38,648 nucleotides of DNA from Bacteroidales bacterium (lineage in GTDB: Bacteria > Bacteroidota > Bacteroidia > Bacteroidales > PWNQ01). The notes below the pieces were generated by a model. The model did no database searches. It was not told where the DNA came from and saw only the letters and a program-made list of their open reading frames with translations. Positions within the stretch are counted from its first letter, which is position 1. Every line of letters starts with the position of its first letter. Positions 26,212 through 33,832 of this stretch are shown piece after piece. Both the position numbers and the translations under genes were made by a program. The stretch covers positions 69,231 to 107,878 of the forward strand of contig JAIPBW010000002.1 in NCBI GenBank assembly GCA_021738505.1. Direction: 5' to 3'.

Positions 26212-27438
26212 TTAACCTTTTCGCAGGGTGATCTCGGTGATTTCCGGCGGCATGCCCATTCTTCCGGGAAAACCGATATATCCTAATCCTCTGTTAATAT
26301 ACAGATGCTGGTTTTCGTTTCTGTAATGTCCTGCCCATTCGGGGTATTTATATTGAACCGGGCTCCATTTTAGTTTTCCCAAAAGCAGCCCAAACTGAAA
26401 TCCATGGGTATGTCCTGAGAGGGTCAGCGCTATATTGGTTTCGGGAATTACTTCTCCTCTCCAATGCGAGGGATCATGCGAAAGCAAGATATGAAAACGG
26501 CTGTTTTTGATGTCCTCCATGGCTACGTTCAGTTTGCCATATTGGGGAAAAGGAGGGGCTCCCCAGTTCTCAATGCCTAAAATACCAATGGATGAATCAT
26601 TCTTTTGAATTTCTACCCCTTTATTATCAAGGAGTTCAAAACCGGATTGTTGAAATATACTGCGGAATTTTTCTTCATTTTCTTTTTTCTCTTGCTCATC
26701 ATCCCAGTTCACATAATCTCCATAATCATGATTGCCACTGATGGCAAATTTCCCTTTTTTGGCCTTCATTGCTTTCAACGAGTTGATCCACGGTTTGGCT
26801 TCTTCTGCAACATTATTGATCAGATCGCCGGTAAACATGATCATATCAGGTTTTAGCTTGTTGATTTTTCGTGTTACTTTTTCCGGATAGGAGGAACGTG
26901 GTGAAATACTACCCAGATGATAATCTGAAATATGTACCAGTTTAAGACCGTCGAAGTCTTTTGGCAAACCGGGAAAAAATAGTGTTTGGTGGGATGTTCT
27001 AACCCAATGCTTTTCGAAAATCATTCCGTATAAAACACCGAAAAAAGCAATGACTGCTAAAACAGCTCCTGCCCATGAAAGATTAAGCATGTATTCGCCT
27101 TCATAGCTCATAAAGCGGGCCGTCTGAAAAATTAATTCATCCAGAACATTGAAAGCGACAAAAATCAATTTTGGAAAATAGAAAAGCACAAAGGCGCCGG
27201 AAATGGCAAACATTCTCCGGCTGGAGGCCACGCTTTTCATATTGATCTTAAAAGTCATTCCGGCTATGATCAACAACAGGAAGATTGCTGAAATACCCCA
27301 ATGCAGAGAAGAGATTATTGTTGTAAAAAGTGGGTCAGGATCAGTTAAAAACAAATTCAGTCCCCGCATGGTAAGCAAGTCGACTAATAATATAATCATT
27401 GCTAAGATCACCAAAAATTTTTGTGGTTTGCTTTTCAT
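26212..27438 (-). CDS. Membrane-anchored metallophosphoesterase (YkuE-like)
   Basis: A 408-residue protein. Four hydrophobic segments occupy the first 140 residues (LVILAMIILLVDLLTM, WGISAIFLLLIIAGMTF, MFAISGAFVLFYFPKL, AVLAVIAFFGVLYGMIF). A calcineurin-like phosphoesterase domain follows with all metal ligands: HISDYHLG, MFTGDLINN, ISGNHDYGDY, LLSHDPSHW and LSGHTHGFQFG. Proteins of this layout resemble YkuE and UDP-2,3-diacylglucosamine hydrolase relatives. The substrate is not predictable from sequence, but lipid or nucleotide-sugar phosphodiesters are plausible. It is separated from the upstream acyltransferase gene by 366 bp of repeats. Confidence 0.9.
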   Translation of the reverse strand: MKSKPQKFLVILAMIILLVDLLTMRGLNLFLTDPDPLFTTIISSLHWGISAIFLLLIIAGMTFKINMKSVASSRRMFAISGAFVLFYFPKLIFVAFNVLDELIFQTARFMSYEGEYMLNLSWAGAVLAVIAFFGVLYGMIFEKHWVRTSHQTLFFPGLPKDFDGLKLVHISDYHLGSISPRSSYPEKVTRKINKLKPDMIMFTGDLINNVAEEAKPWINSLKAMKAKKGKFAISGNHDYGDYVNWDDEQEKKENEEKFRSIFQQSGFELLDNKGVEIQKNDSSIGILGIENWGAPPFPQYGKLNVAMEDIKNSRFHILLSHDPSHWRGEVIPETNIALTLSGHTHGFQFGLLLGKLKWSPVQYKYPEWAGHYRNENQHLYINRGLGYIGFPGRMGMPPEITEITLRKG

Positions 27439-27502
27439 ATATCTAAATTTTTCAAAATATTGATAATGTCATTATTATGTTTTCTTGCTTTTATCTCTTA
27501 CT

Positions 27503-27576
27503 GTCATTTGCTTCGCGTCATTTATAGTCATTTGCGCTTCGCGCGTCATTTTGCTTTACTATACTATAAGTCATTT
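27503..27576. repeat. GTCATTT repeat cluster
   Basis: GTCATTT occurs at 27503, 27517, 27527 and 27570 and GTCATT at 27545, most followed by TGCTTC or TGCGCTTCGCG. The motif is the inverse of the AATGAC core in the array at 27641-27700. TAGTCATTTGCTT also occurs near 38185. Confidence 0.6.
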
Positions 27577-27640
27577 GCTTCAGGGCTTTCTGAGGCGGTT
27601 ATATTTAACAGCAGCCGGACATAGAAGTATAGAAAATAAC

Positions 27641-27700
27641 CATTAATGACTACCATTGACCATCAATGACAACAAATGACTACTAATGACAATAAATGTC
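27641..27700 (+). repeat. Six phased decamers with AATGAC core
   Basis: Six consecutive 10-bp units in exact register: CATTAATGAC, TACCATTGAC, CATCAATGAC, AACAAATGAC, TACTAATGAC and AATAAATGTC. The last six positions are nearly fixed and the first four vary. A 10-bp period puts every core on the same face of the helix. Confidence 0.85.
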
Positions 27701-27740
27701 ATTGTTTTCTTTGCATTATCCAACCCGTCCAGCCCTTTAA

Positions 27741-27785
27741 TCATTCTCCAATGTGCCGAAAAAATTTTCGCCATGGAGGTTTCAT
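27741..27785 (-). repeat. Dispersed mini-ORF repeat, copy C
   Basis: The minus strand reads ATG to TGA, encoding MKPPWRKFFRHIGE, with the same flanks as copies A and B (CATATG before, ATTAA after). It begins 20 bp after the acyltransferase stop on the same strand. Confidence 0.65.
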
Positions 27786-27804
27786 ATGTTTACAGTTTCT
27801 TTAT

Positions 27805-28716
27805 TCAGCTAATCATTTCTGCGTTATATAACTTTTCGTTTTCGGGGCGCTTGTGTTTCCAGCGACGGTGCGACCAAAGCCAGTACCCGGGCTTTTCCCG
27901 TATGCGTTTTTCTAAAGCTCTAACGTAGGCTTCCGTGATCTGGCCGGGTTTTGTTTCTTTCGGGTTTTCCACCAGCACCTGAAAATTCATCTCATACTGG
28001 TTCCTTTTTATCTTGTCAATACTTACAAACAATACAGGCCGGTTCATTTTCCTGGCAATCTTATCTATTCCGGTAAAAAAAGCAGTTTCCTGATTGAGGA
28101 AAATTGTCCAGTGCGCCCCGTGCGGCGAAGGCGACTGATCAGCAATAAATGCTGAATTGGCAACACGGTCTTTATGCTGCAACATATATTTTAGCGTATC
28201 TTTCATTTTGACAGGTATCGAACCGAAGCGTGTACGCATGTGATACATAAGCTTTTCGAAATACGGGTCGCTCAGCGGATGGTAAATTCCGTTTATCTCA
28301 TAATCAATAGCGGCATGATACCCAAAATTCCCCCATTCCCAGCAGCCATAATGACCCAAAGCAAAGATTGTGCTTATGTGATTGTCATTGAATTTTTTTA
28401 TCAGATCAACACTTTCTTTAGGCACACGAATATGCTTGCGGGCATCTTTCAAGTTCATGGTAAGCATCTTCAGGGTTTCCAGCATAATATCTGTCAGGTG
28501 CAGGTAGAATTTTTTTTCGATTTTATGCCGTTCTTCCTCAGTTTTTTCCGGAAAAGCATTTTTAAGGTTTTCTCTGACAACCTTTTTTCGATATCCGGTT
28601 ACATAATACAAGATGAAATACATAAATTCGGATAGCCTCCGGAGAATAAAAAAAGGCATGGAAGCTATCAGATATGCAAAAGGAACAATAATTAAATAAT
28701 GGAGTAAAGCACGCAT
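27805..28716 (-). CDS. Lipid A biosynthesis acyltransferase (LpxL/HtrB family)
   Basis: A 303-residue inner-membrane lysophospholipid-acyltransferase-like protein. An N-terminal membrane anchor (LIIVPFAYLIASMPFFIL) precedes the catalytic H-X4-E motif in LGHYGCWEWG. Further family motifs are NGIYHPLSDPYFEKL, ADQSPSPHGAHW, FFTGIDKIARKMNRPVLFVS and a C-terminal WLWSHRRWKHKRP. Members add secondary acyl chains to the lipid A precursor using acyl-ACP. The C-terminal HRRWK is typical for the family. It lies 43 bp downstream of the B3/B4-domain gene on the same strand. Confidence 0.93.
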   Translation of the reverse strand: MRALLHYLIIVPFAYLIASMPFFILRRLSEFMYFILYYVTGYRKKVVRENLKNAFPEKTEEERHKIEKKFYLHLTDIMLETLKMLTMNLKDARKHIRVPKESVDLIKKFNDNHISTIFALGHYGCWEWGNFGYHAAIDYEINGIYHPLSDPYFEKLMYHMRTRFGSIPVKMKDTLKYMLQHKDRVANSAFIADQSPSPHGAHWTIFLNQETAFFTGIDKIARKMNRPVLFVSIDKIKRNQYEMNFQVLVENPKETKPGQITEAYVRALEKRIREKPGYWLWSHRRWKHKRPENEKLYNAEMIS

Positions 28717-28759
28717 TCATTTTTATTTTACCATGCAAAAATAAGCAATTGACGGGAAT

Positions 28760-29422
28760 TTATTCAGCAATATAAGAAACGATATCCCGGGCTTTACCAT
28801 ATTTCTCAAGGTAGTCCTTTGTAAGCTGTAAAGCCGTAAAAAGCCTGTTGTTTTGATAAAAGTCGTAATAAACAATCAGAAGGTTACGCGTTGAAACATC
28901 AATTTTTGTTCTCACGGAATCGCTTGTAGGTGAGCCGAAATACCCCTGATTGTCCTGCAAAACAGGTATGTTTTTGATGTTTATTTTGCCACGTCCTATT
29001 CCTTCATATAAAATCCCTTCCGGGGCTTTGGTCAGGCTTATGGCACCATTGATTTTATCAGCATCAAAGCCGCCGATAGAATACACCGTCTCCATGGACA
29101 ACAAATTGATGAGGTCTACATACAGGTTGATATTGTATAATTCTTTCTTTTTGATGATCCGGCGCAAAAGGGAATCGGCAGCCGGGCGATATCTGTTGGG
29201 ATCGGCTCCAAGAGCTTTATAAGCTTGACGGAAATCCTTCATCACCGGATGAGAGCGAACGTCATCAAAACTTTTATCTTTCCATTGGGATATTGAAGCT
29301 TTAATTTTTTGCTTTATTGCTGACGATGTAGCTTCATTTGTTCCGGTTGCTTTTATAACACCTAATCTGCAACCGGGAAGCACGTTTTTAATGGATTGGT
29401 TTATTGTGATCTTATGTTGCAT
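28760..29422 (-). CDS. B3/B4 tRNA-binding domain protein
   Basis: A 220-residue protein resembling the B3/B4 editing module of phenylalanyl-tRNA synthetase beta subunit, occurring on its own. Motifs are KDFRQAYKALGADPNRYRPA, LRRIIKKKELYNINLYVDL, SIGGFDADKI and TSDSVRTKIDVSTRNLLIVY. Free-standing B3/B4 proteins are thought to bind tRNA or remove wrongly attached amino acids from it; the precise substrate here is unknown. I chose the ATG at 29422; a TTG at 29467 would add 15 unlike residues. The gap to the upstream gene is 48 bp. Confidence 0.87.
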   Translation of the reverse strand: MQHKITINQSIKNVLPGCRLGVIKATGTNEATSSAIKQKIKASISQWKDKSFDDVRSHPVMKDFRQAYKALGADPNRYRPAADSLLRRIIKKKELYNINLYVDLINLLSMETVYSIGGFDADKINGAISLTKAPEGILYEGIGRGKINIKNIPVLQDNQGYFGSPTSDSVRTKIDVSTRNLLIVYYDFYQNNRLFTALQLTKDYLEKYGKARDIVSYIAE

Positions 29423-29470
29423 GCTTGTTGGAGGAAAACAGTTTATAAAATACAGAGGTTGTTCCAAAAG

Positions 29471-31684
29471 TTAGTGTTTAGAACGCCAGTATTTCCGGTC
29501 GTATTCTTTCCCGTCAGGAGTATAATATTTCCATTTTCCTTTTTTACTCCCTCTTTTAAACTTAGCTTCTATTTTTAATTCTCCACCGGGATAATAAAAA
29601 TCCGCATCACCATGTCTTTGATTATTTTTAAATTGTAATGTTGCTTTAGATTTCCCGTTTTTATAAAATTCTTTGTATAGTCCGTCCAGCTCGCCATCAG
29701 AGAATTGGGCTTCACAGCGAAGATTTTGCTCGTTAGAATTGTAGTAAAAATAGGCTTTTCCATCTATTGTTCCCTTGTCGTAATGGACAACAGCTTCAAT
29801 ATTTCCGTTTGGATAATAAAAACGCCAGTTCCCGTCAGGAGTACCCCGTTTTAATTTTCCCGAAGCTTTTACGATATCTGACTCATCGTAATGAAGTTTA
29901 AGAAAGGTGCTGTTTTTGGATTGTTTTTCCGGGATATTAATATTGAAATCTTTGCTTTTTAAAGTGATGCTGTAAAGTTCTGTTGTCGCGCTTTCCATCT
30001 GCCGTAAATTCATCTTATACAATCCATACGGATCGTGTTGGATGGCAATGTTTGTGTTGATATTTCCGGAAGCAGGAATGAACTGAATCCCTGCTCTTGA
30101 AAAAGCAGTGATAACTTCTTTATTTTTCTCTAATTGAGTTTTTGTTCGCGTATTGGCATGAGAATAGAGAAACTTCATTGTTTCCGGCGTTTGCACGTAG
30201 ATGGATAATGGAGCCGCGTTATTTAATGAAGAAGTGAAATCCATAAATTCTTCATTAAATAAAAGTGTTTCTTCTACAATGTACGCGTCAATCATCCGGT
30301 AGATATCGGAAATGTTATTACTAAAGACGACATAATCATTGATAAACGTATAATATGGTTTGTCGATACGCGATAACAAATCGCTGAAAAAGAAACGGAA
30401 AAGTCCGTTGATGTTCAGGTAATATACCGGATAGCCATGATAATTTTTGGATTCAAAACCGGCAGGGAGTTTTTTCCTTACCTGTTCGTTTAGTTCAGCT
30501 AATTTGTTTTCTGCCTGTGTGATATCCTGTGCCTGCAGACATAAAACGGAATTTTTAATCTTTGTTTTTTGATTGGCCTGGAGCTTAAGAAAAGCAATTT
30601 CATTGCCGATCCAGGAGGTTAAATAGTCCTCAATATTTATATTAAGCAGCTTATTGATCTGTTCAACTCTTTTTTTATAGTTATTAAAAGCGAGAGAGTC
30701 TTGTAATTTGTATTGTTTCTCAAGAACGTTTTGGAAGTTGTTGAAATCCCGGAAGGTAAAAGACAAGTACAGGGCTGTATTTTGTGGCAGAATTTTAAAT
30801 GCAGCTGGTTTGCCCGGATTGATTTGATTCAAATCTTTCATCAAATCGGAGGCTGCAATATCAAGTGATGTTTGTCCTTCAAGTAAAATGTTATGGTCAG
30901 AGATATTCAAATCAAAACCCGAAAAATCGGCATATTTAAGTCCATCTGTGATCGCTTTATATTGTGCCGGGTTTTGATATACGCGGATAAAATCTTCCAG
31001 TTTGTTATAATTAAAGAAAACCCGAAACGTAGACCATTGGCTGGTTTGGTTTCTTACTTCATTGAATTTTGGGGCGTCTGCCAATGTTGCATTGTCTTTT
31101 TTATCTAACGTGTGCTTGATAAGCTTTTCGTTGAAGGAAACGATCATGAGGTTATCAATAAAGCTTATATAAAACGAAGTGGCTTTGTCTTTGTCAGAAA
31201 CCTGAATCAACTCATTTTTATTGTAGGTCATTTTACTGTAGTCATAACCATAAGCTTTCAAAACAGGCAGAGCAAAATCTTTAAGATACGCGATCTTTGA
31301 AACCTCCCGTAAATCCACCGTGATAAGCGATTTATAATCATAAGTGGAAGTCATGTGGGCTGAAATCAGAATAGGTCTGTTTTCCAGTAAACGTGCAACT
31401 GTTTTGTTATTCTTGATAATGGTATCTATGGCAGTGACGGATTGGTCGATTTCAGCAAATCGTTCAGTTTCTTTCAGGGATTTCCAAAAATCACTTTCCG
31501 TTGACTCTTCCCAGGCTTTGCTGAAGTTATTTGTATGTAAAACAAATATAGCGTCATCCGGGATGACGGAATACGGAGATCGATTGTGGGTTTCCTGAAA
31601 CCAGATATAAGAAAAATAAATTAATACGCTTAAAATCAGGAATAGTATCAATAATATAAATAACCGAAATTGTCTGCTTTTCAT
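29471..31684 (-). CDS. DUF3352-like membrane-anchored protein with C-terminal MORN repeats
   Basis: A 737-residue protein. Residues 1-28 are a signal anchor (LFILLILFLILSVLIYFSYIW). Residues about 35-600 form a large extracytoplasmic region recalling DUF3352-type proteins (SVIPDDAIFVLHTNN, WSTFRVFFNYNKLEDF, KILPQNTALYLSFTFRDF). Residues about 630-737 hold four or five MORN_2/YwqK-type repeats (GNWRFYYPNGNIEAVVHYD, GKAYFYYNSNEQNL, GLYKEFYKNGKSKATLQF, GDADFYYPGGELKIEAKF, GKWKYYTPDGKEY). MORN_2 repeats form extended beta sheets that bind partner proteins or membranes. The role of the combined protein is unknown. It is the first gene of a probable minus-strand unit with the B3/B4 protein and acyltransferase genes. 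Confidence 0.8.
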   Translation of the reverse strand: MKSRQFRLFILLILFLILSVLIYFSYIWFQETHNRSPYSVIPDDAIFVLHTNNFSKAWEESTESDFWKSLKETERFAEIDQSVTAIDTIIKNNKTVARLLENRPILISAHMTSTYDYKSLITVDLREVSKIAYLKDFALPVLKAYGYDYSKMTYNKNELIQVSDKDKATSFYISFIDNLMIVSFNEKLIKHTLDKKDNATLADAPKFNEVRNQTSQWSTFRVFFNYNKLEDFIRVYQNPAQYKAITDGLKYADFSGFDLNISDHNILLEGQTSLDIAASDLMKDLNQINPGKPAAFKILPQNTALYLSFTFRDFNNFQNVLEKQYKLQDSLAFNNYKKRVEQINKLLNINIEDYLTSWIGNEIAFLKLQANQKTKIKNSVLCLQAQDITQAENKLAELNEQVRKKLPAGFESKNYHGYPVYYLNINGLFRFFFSDLLSRIDKPYYTFINDYVVFSNNISDIYRMIDAYIVEETLLFNEEFMDFTSSLNNAAPLSIYVQTPETMKFLYSHANTRTKTQLEKNKEVITAFSRAGIQFIPASGNINTNIAIQHDPYGLYKMNLRQMESATTELYSITLKSKDFNINIPEKQSKNSTFLKLHYDESDIVKASGKLKRGTPDGNWRFYYPNGNIEAVVHYDKGTIDGKAYFYYNSNEQNLRCEAQFSDGELDGLYKEFYKNGKSKATLQFKNNQRHGDADFYYPGGELKIEAKFKRGSKKGKWKYYTPDGKEYDRKYWRSKH

Positions 31685-31784
31685 TGATTTATTGGGGTGT
31701 TTTTATTGTTATAACGTGTACTGCAAAAATAATGGTAATTCTTTCTTATCCTAACCTGTATTATTTATTGGTTTAGTCATAGTC

Positions 31785-31818
31785 GCAGGGGACGCAATGC
31801 ATCATTGCGCCCCTGCGA
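31785..31818. terminator. GC-rich hairpin downstream of the ammonia-lyase gene
   Basis: The arms GCAGGGG-A-CGCAAT and ATTGCGCCCCTGC form a stem of about 15 bp with one bulged A and a very short loop, 27 bp after the ammonia-lyase stop. There is no strong T-run on either strand. A closely similar palindrome is a common dispersed intergenic element in Bacteroidota, so it may be a repeat that serves as a terminator. Coordinates are approximate by one or two bases. Confidence 0.6.
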
Positions 31819-31844
31819 TTTTCCTGACCAGTTTGTGTTTAATA

Positions 31845-33365
31845 TTATTCCAGGCTGCCGATTGATTTTTCAACATCCTTCAGGATTTCTGTGCTTTTCA
31901 CAAGTTTTTGCATAACTGTGTGATCGGGATACAGCGGACGGTCAATGTCGAGGAACTCCACATATTTGCGGATAACCTCTTTTGCTTTTTGCACTCCCTG
32001 TCCGAATTTATATTCTCTAAAGTCCAATGCCTGAGCGGCTGCCATAAATTCTATTCCCAGCACTCCATAAGCATTATCCATAATCTGGAAATTTTTGATG
32101 GCTGTGTTCATGCCCATAGAAACAAAGTCTTCCTGGTCTGCGGCAGCCGGGATAGACTGTATGGAAGCAGGGGCGGAGAGTATTCTTTGTTCGACGATTT
32201 GCATGTCGGCGGTATATTGCGAAAGCATTAACCCTGAAAACATGCCGGCTCCTTTTGTGAGAAATGCCGGTAAACCAACGCTCAAGGCCGGGTTATTCAG
32301 TCTGTTCATGCGTCGTTCCGACATTACGGAAACCATGGTGATGGCGGCTCCGGCGTTGTCCATAGGCAATGACACCGGTGTTCCCTGGAAGTTAGCTCCG
32401 GAAAGCTGCAGGTCTTCGTCAGGGAAAAAGATGGGATTGTCCCCGACACCGTTTAATTCGATTTCAACCTGAGACCGGGCCCAGGCTATTGCATCATGGG
32501 CAGCGCCAATGACTTGTGGTGTGCTCCTCATAGAATAAGCGTCCTGCACTTTGGCTTTTATTTTTTGTTCCTGAAGATCACCACCGGCAACCAGTTTCCC
32601 AATAGCTTTGGCAGATCGGACTGCACCTTTAAAGCCACGTACTTCATGTAGCTTGGGTGTATAGGGTTTCATATTGGCTTTCAATGCCTCCAGAGACATG
32701 GCAGCTGCAATTTCGGCCTGCTTCAGGAAGTTATTGGCATCGTAAAGCCAGAGAGCACTCATGGCTGTCAAAACATTAGAGCCATTGATAGCAGCAAGGC
32801 CGTCGCGGGCCTCCAGTCCGGGTACTGTTATGCCTGCGCGGCTCATGGCTTCGCCTCCGTCTAATAATTCACCCTTGTAATAAGCCTGGCCTTCGCCCAT
32901 CAGCAGCAAGGCTATTTGAGACATAGGAGCCAAATCACCGCTGGCACCTACTGAGCCTTTCTGACAGACATACGGGGTTACACCTTTGTTTAACATTTCG
33001 ATGAAGGTAAGCGGAATTTCAGGGCGACAACCGGAATGACCATTCGCATGCACATTAATGCGTCCAAGCATTGAAGCACGAACGTAATCTTCGGGCATCG
33101 GATCACCAATGCCTGCTGCATGATTGTAAATCAGATATTTTTGGAAGTCTTTTACCTGAGCTTCATCCAGTACGACTTCCGAAAATTCTCCAATGCCGGT
33201 GTTCACGCCATACATAATTTCGTTGGCTTCAATTTTGCGTTCCAGCATGGCACGACATTTTTTGATCCGTTCCAGTGCATCTGAAGATAATTCTACTTGC
33301 TCCCTTTCTCTTGCAACCTTGACTACATCTTCGATAGCAAGGCCGCTGCCTTTGATTGTATACAT
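31845..33365 (-). CDS. Histidine/aromatic amino acid ammonia-lyase (MIO enzyme)
   Basis: A 506-residue enzyme of the HAL/PAL/TAL family. The MIO prosthetic group forms from A141-S-G143 in GSVGASGDLAP. Other active-site residues are Y52 in MYGVNTGIG, Y277 and R280 in VQDAYSMRST, and N310 in GVGDNPIFF. HAL converts L-histidine to urocanate and ammonia. Two positions differ from classical HAL: the usual Ser-His selectivity pair is N81-H82 (LIYNHAAG), and QEDH is Q411-E-D-F414, while Glu412 fits a HAL. No hutU, hutI or other histidine-degradation gene is adjacent. I therefore keep the substrate open between histidine and an aromatic amino acid. No symbol is given for that reason. Confidence 0.88.
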   Translation of the reverse strand: MYTIKGSGLAIEDVVKVAREREQVELSSDALERIKKCRAMLERKIEANEIMYGVNTGIGEFSEVVLDEAQVKDFQKYLIYNHAAGIGDPMPEDYVRASMLGRINVHANGHSGCRPEIPLTFIEMLNKGVTPYVCQKGSVGASGDLAPMSQIALLLMGEGQAYYKGELLDGGEAMSRAGITVPGLEARDGLAAINGSNVLTAMSALWLYDANNFLKQAEIAAAMSLEALKANMKPYTPKLHEVRGFKGAVRSAKAIGKLVAGGDLQEQKIKAKVQDAYSMRSTPQVIGAAHDAIAWARSQVEIELNGVGDNPIFFPDEDLQLSGANFQGTPVSLPMDNAGAAITMVSVMSERRMNRLNNPALSVGLPAFLTKGAGMFSGLMLSQYTADMQIVEQRILSAPASIQSIPAAADQEDFVSMGMNTAIKNFQIMDNAYGVLGIEFMAAAQALDFREYKFGQGVQKAKEVIRKYVEFLDIDRPLYPDHTVMQKLVKSTEILKDVEKSIGSLE

Positions 33366-33486
33366 ATAACCTTGATTTTTGGATTATTCAAGGTCTAAAT
33401 TAATTATTTTTAATTAACTACACTCTATTTTTATTTTTTTTTATGAACATCAGGTGTTGTTTTACTGTTGCAATTATGAACTAAAA

Positions 33487-33493
33487 AAAGGAG
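33487..33493 (+). promoter_or_regulatory. Shine-Dalgarno-like site of the ferredoxin gene
   Basis: AAAGGAG ends 6 nt before the ATG at 33500. Shine-Dalgarno sequences are scarce in Bacteroidota, so this clear one supports the start and suggests strong expression. Confidence 0.55.
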
Positions 33494-33499
33494 TTTATT

Positions 33500-33694
33500 A
33501 TGGCTATAAAAAAAGTATGGATCGAAGAGGGCTGCACAGCCTGTGGTGTTTGTGAAGATCTGGCACCTGATGTTTTTAAAATTGATGATGAAGCTGAAGT
33601 CATCGATGGTGCTGATCTAAACGCTAACGAAGAGCTGATCCGCGAAGCAGCGGAAGAATGCCCTGTTGAAGTGATCCAGTTCGAAGAAGAGTAA
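33500..33694 (+). CDS. [4Fe-4S] ferredoxin
   Basis: A 64-residue acidic ferredoxin with one cluster: C12-x2-C15-x2-C18 (GCTACGVCED) and the distant C54-P (EECPVEVIQ). The DVFKIDDEAEVIDG segment between is typical of single-cluster ferredoxins. It is a small electron carrier for cytosolic redox enzymes; the partner is not encoded nearby. It is transcribed alone, divergent from the ammonia-lyase gene and convergent with the RND pump gene, with a clear ribosome-binding site and two hairpin terminators downstream. Confidence 0.95.
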   Translation: MAIKKVWIEEGCTACGVCEDLAPDVFKIDDEAEVIDGADLNANEELIREAAEECPVEVIQFEEE

Positions 33695-33720
33695 GCTGCC
33701 TTTTTTAGGTGACTTAAACG

Positions 33721-33750
33721 AAGAGGTTGCTCAACGGCAACCTCTTTTTT
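33721..33750 (+). terminator. Intrinsic terminator of the ferredoxin gene
   Basis: AAGAGGTTGC (33721-33730), a 6-nt loop, GCAACCTCTT (33737-33746) and a T-run to 33750. A perfect 10-bp stem starts 26 nt after the stop codon. Confidence 0.92.
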
Positions 33751-33770
33751 ATGCAAATTCGTTTATTGAT

Positions 33771-33814
33771 AAAAGTGCCCACAGCATTCAAGGATGCCGT
33801 GGGCACTTTTTTTT
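33771..33814. terminator. Bidirectional terminator between ferredoxin and RND genes
   Basis: AAAAGTGCCCACAGCAT (33771-33787) pairs with ATGCCGTGGGCACTTTT (33794-33810), one mismatch, with eight T on the plus strand (33807-33814) and four or five on the minus strand. It lies 18 bp past the stop of the minus-strand RND gene and ends that transcript; on the plus strand it backs up the ferredoxin terminator. Confidence 0.88.
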
Positions 33815-33832
33815 CTTAAATGCGTGTTCCTT

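Larger units (their letters stand above)
27439..27804. other. Repeat-rich intergenic region
   Basis: Between the acyltransferase stop (27805) and the phosphoesterase start (27438). It contains five GTCATT(T) copies (27503-27576), a phased decamer array (27641-27700) and mini-ORF repeat copy C (27741-27785). No gene is credible here. Confidence 0.7.

Noticed and set aside
27641-27700. Decamer array as a CRISPR array or replication origin
   Set aside because: Units are 10 bp with no spacers, so not CRISPR; no DnaA boxes or replication genes are nearby, so an origin is unsupported.
33481-33756. A 91-codon minus-strand open frame covering the ferredoxin gene
   Set aside because: The plus-strand frame has the full cysteine pattern of a [4Fe-4S] ferredoxin, a ribosome-binding site and terminators.
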